A DNA stretch of 64,000 bases. Origin: Rhodanobacteraceae bacterium (GTDB taxonomy: Bacteria > Pseudomonadota > Gammaproteobacteria > Xanthomonadales > Rhodanobacteraceae). Every line of letters begins with the position of its first letter. Positions within the stretch are counted from its first letter, which is position 1. The stretch lies in assembly GCA_016790075.1 (NCBI GenBank), contig JAEUPP010000018.1, positions 62,001 to 126,000 on the forward strand, written 5' to 3'. Shown here in pieces: positions 62,012 through 64,000 of this stretch. A program made the translations under genes and the position numbers. The notes under the pieces were generated by a model that saw nothing but the letters and a program-made list of their open reading frames with translations, did not search any database and was not told the DNA's origin.

Positions 62012-64000
62012 CTAGAGACCACCACCGGGCGGAGGCCGGCGCCGGCCGCTGCGCAGGCTGCGTGACTGCCGCTGGTTTTCGCCGCGTGCTGCGAGTTTGG
62101 CGCCAGTTTGATCGTTACCGCCCGGCGGCTTGGCATAGGCTGCATACCAGCCCAGCTTGCTCGCACCAGTCGCTGCCGGATTGCCGAACAAGGTCACGTC
62201 GGCGTTGCCGGGCGGGAACGACAGGCCCAGCACGCTCAGGGCGAAACGCCGCAACCGCAGCAGATAACCCGTGCCGCCGTCGTCGGCGGTATAGGTGGAA
62301 AACTGGAAACTGCGAAAACCCAGGCGCAGCACGCCCTGCAGCGGCCAGTCCAGACCCAGGGTCTTGGCGCTGGGCAGCTGCAGCCCTACGTAGACCGGCA
62401 GCTCGCCTTCGTAGCGGCCCGGCGACCAGGCAGCCAATACCTTGACCGCCAGCCCCACACTGCCGGCCAGCGCACCCAGGGTGCCCAGATCCAGCGTGAA
62501 CACCAGGCCGTACCAGGGCGGTGCCAGCCGCGACTGCTCCAGCGGCGCGGCCACCGAGGCATAACCCAGGTCCTCTGGCGAGGAAGCCAGCGCAGTCCCC
62601 TCGCCCACGGCGACGAAGCCGCTCAAGGTCATGGGGAAATGCGCAGCCAGCGACTGTGGCCGCGCGTGACTGTTGGCCGAGTCGAAGCTGAGCTGGCCTT
62701 CGCCGCTGGTGAAATGCTGCTGATCCGGCGCAGCCAGATTGAACTGCATGCCGACCACGAGATTGCCGAAACGCAGATAACCGTCGAAGGCCGGCGTGGC
62801 GCCAGATTCGGGCGCGATGCCGTAGGAAAACAGGTCGAAAGGCGCGAAGTCGCGGAAGCGCAGCTCACCGCTCAGGATGAAGTCAACACGCAGATCGCCC
62901 TGCGCCGTGGCAGATTGGCGCGTCTGCAGCGCGACCGCGGCGACATCGATGAACTCCAGCGCCGAACGCTCGCTGGCATAGCGGTTCTCGCCGACGAGCA
63001 GAAAAGCATAGGAAGGTGCGCCGTTGACACGCTGATAGCTGCCGTTCAGTACCAGGTTGTTGCCATGTGTCGCCGCACGCTTGGTCAGCACGCCGCCAAA
63101 CAGGCGATTTGTCAACAATTCCACTCGCGCCGAGAAATCCACCAGGGCGGCATTGGCGAAGCGGGCGGTCAGCGCCAGGGTCTTGAACGCGAACGGCACG
63201 GTCGCTTCGGCATAGAGATCCAGCGGGTCCTGGTAGTCGATCAGGCCGAACGCAGCCGTCTGGGCCAGCACAACGGCACCCTGCTGCGCGGTGAACGGCG
63301 TCAACGCGAAACCCAGGTGGTGAGCGTAAAAGCGCTCGCGATCGACACCAGCGGCGATGAATTGCAGGTCCGCCGGCAATTCGGCAATGGCGACCGGAGC
63401 GTTGAGAAACAGCACGCCGTTCCAGTCCTCGCGCACCACCACGTCGAGATAGAAGCGCTTGTAGGGACTGTTGTCCGGCGCATCGCGGGCCGCGTCGATC
63501 AGGGCCAGCAGGGCGGCCTGGGTCGGCGCCAGCCCCCCGGGCCCGTTGCTGCCGGCCGCTTCGGGCCAGCTCCAGGCGCTGCTGTCATGCGCCAACTGGT
63601 CCAGCGAGCGGTTGCAGTACTTGAACAGCATCAGGGTCGGGCTGTCCGCTGCGCTGCGCCAGGAGCGCGGCGACAGCTGGAAGGTCCAGCCGTCCATATC
63701 GGTCTTGAGCAGACCGGCCACGGGCAGGATCTTGCCCACATCCGCGCCTGCTATCGGGGTGATCGCCGCAACAAAGGCGTCTTCGGTATCGAATACCGGA
63801 TACGGCGGATTGAGCCCGGCCAGATAGGTATTCAGCTGCTGCACGGTAGCCTCGGGCACGCCGGCCGCCCGCAGATAAGGCATGGATGCGGCAGTGAGCT
63901 GGTAGGCGACCGAACTCGCACGCATGAACACATTGACGTCGGAGACGACGAAGAACAGCTGGTTGGTCTGCAGCGCCGCCTGCAAGGGCGGCCCCACGGC
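62012..64000 (-). CDS. Large beta-rich protein, C-terminal part (5' end outside the window)
   Basis: The frame is open to the window edge, so only the C-terminal ~660 residues are seen. They are beta-rich with no signal peptide or clear domain (for example NLVLNGSYQRVNGAPSYAFLLVGENRY and GELRFRDFAPFDLFSYG), and end in an Arg/Pro/Gly-rich tail. The character resembles the N-terminal third of the giant protein, so the two may be related structural proteins. Any start codon inside the window, such as the GTG at 63997, is unreliable. Confidence 0.65.
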   Translation of the reverse strand, partial: AVGPPLQAALQTNQLFFVVSDVNVFMRASSVAYQLTAASMPYLRAAGVPEATVQQLNTYLAGLNPPYPVFDTEDAFVAAITPIAGADVGKILPVAGLLKTDMDGWTFQLSPRSWRSAADSPTLMLFKYCNRSLDQLAHDSSAWSWPEAAGSNGPGGLAPTQAALLALIDAARDAPDNSPYKRFYLDVVVREDWNGVLFLNAPVAIAELPADLQFIAAGVDRERFYAHHLGFALTPFTAQQGAVVLAQTAAFGLIDYQDPLDLYAEATVPFAFKTLALTARFANAALVDFSARVELLTNRLFGGVLTKRAATHGNNLVLNGSYQRVNGAPSYAFLLVGENRYASERSALEFIDVAAVALQTRQSATAQGDLRVDFILSGELRFRDFAPFDLFSYGIAPESGATPAFDGYLRFGNLVVGMQFNLAAPDQQHFTSGEGQLSFDSANSHARPQSLAAHFPMTLSGFVAVGEGTALASSPEDLGYASVAAPLEQSRLAPPWYGLVFTLDLGTLGALAGSVGLAVKVLAAWSPGRYEGELPVYVGLQLPSAKTLGLDWPLQGVLRLGFRSFQFSTYTADDGGTGYLLRLRRFALSVLGLSFPPGNADVTLFGNPAATGASKLGWYAAYAKPPGGNDQTGAKLAARGENQRQSRSLRSGRRRPPPGGGL

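Noticed and set aside
1-64000. tRNA, rRNA or tmRNA genes
   Set aside because: No cloverleaf or recognisable rRNA sequence was found by eye; a covariance scan would be decisive.

Overview
The window looks like a chromosomal segment of a GC-rich gammaproteobacterium, most likely in the Xanthomonadales/Rhodanobacteraceae (Dokdonella-like). This rests on gene order and protein style, not on a search. The core blocks are gammaproteobacterial: fmdB-like, aspS, clpB, and rluD-pgeF divergent from bamD. A secreted protease ends in the tail IFANGYQ, of a kind I recall from this group. Housekeeping genes alternate with large accessory blocks.

Layout. 1-8.5 kb: a TPR-sulfotransferase, a secreted hypothetical protein, an alpha/beta hydrolase, aspS, a 19-bp tandem repeat array, an FmdB-type zinc ribbon gene and clpB with a likely heat-shock promoter. 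8.7-33.5 kb: an accessory region in which two closely similar TonB-dependent receptor genes (8669-11158 and 29792-32308) lie in direct orientation. Between them are a cytolethal distending toxin (CDT) locus with a cdtB homologue and two CdtA/CdtC-like lectin subunits, an IS3-family remnant, a secreted HEMGH metalloprotease, and a 13-gene oxidative cluster. That cluster holds two Rieske oxygenases, two diiron proteins, a fatty-acid-hydroxylase-type enzyme, a ferredoxin, a GH3-type acyl-acid ligase, an SDR, a PAP2_3-like membrane enzyme, an amidohydrolase fused to an Mpo1-like domain and others. A PI-PLC-like secreted phospholipase gene lies just 5' of the second receptor. 33.7-40.8 kb: a saccharopine-dehydrogenase-like protein, an unusual PgeF-DUF4166 fusion, rluD, bamD, an ECF-type sigma factor, glucokinase and a small hypothetical gene. 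41.2-47.2 kb: an envelope/stress block (BON, CsbD, YqjD/YqjE-like, DUF3096, DUF3309), a decayed AI-2E-type transporter and two tandem Crp/Fnr regulators. 47.3-48.7 kb: a REP-associated-type (Y1/HUH) transposase gene between two different short-repeat arrays. 48.7-64 kb: a tightly packed minus-strand operon with a 3914-residue giant protein carrying LysM-like repeats, a ComEC-like metallo-beta-lactamase protein and the C-terminal part of another large beta-rich protein running off the window.

How the genes may work together (inference). The CDT genes could form a complete tripartite genotoxin in a non-canonical B-first order. The oxygenase cluster has overlapping genes and its own ferredoxin, so it probably makes or remodels one lipid or N-acyl amino-acid product. 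The giant-protein operon has no function I can name and is the best candidate for an undescribed system, together with the B-first CDT and the oxygenase cluster. Family calls come from reading motifs; no database search was run.
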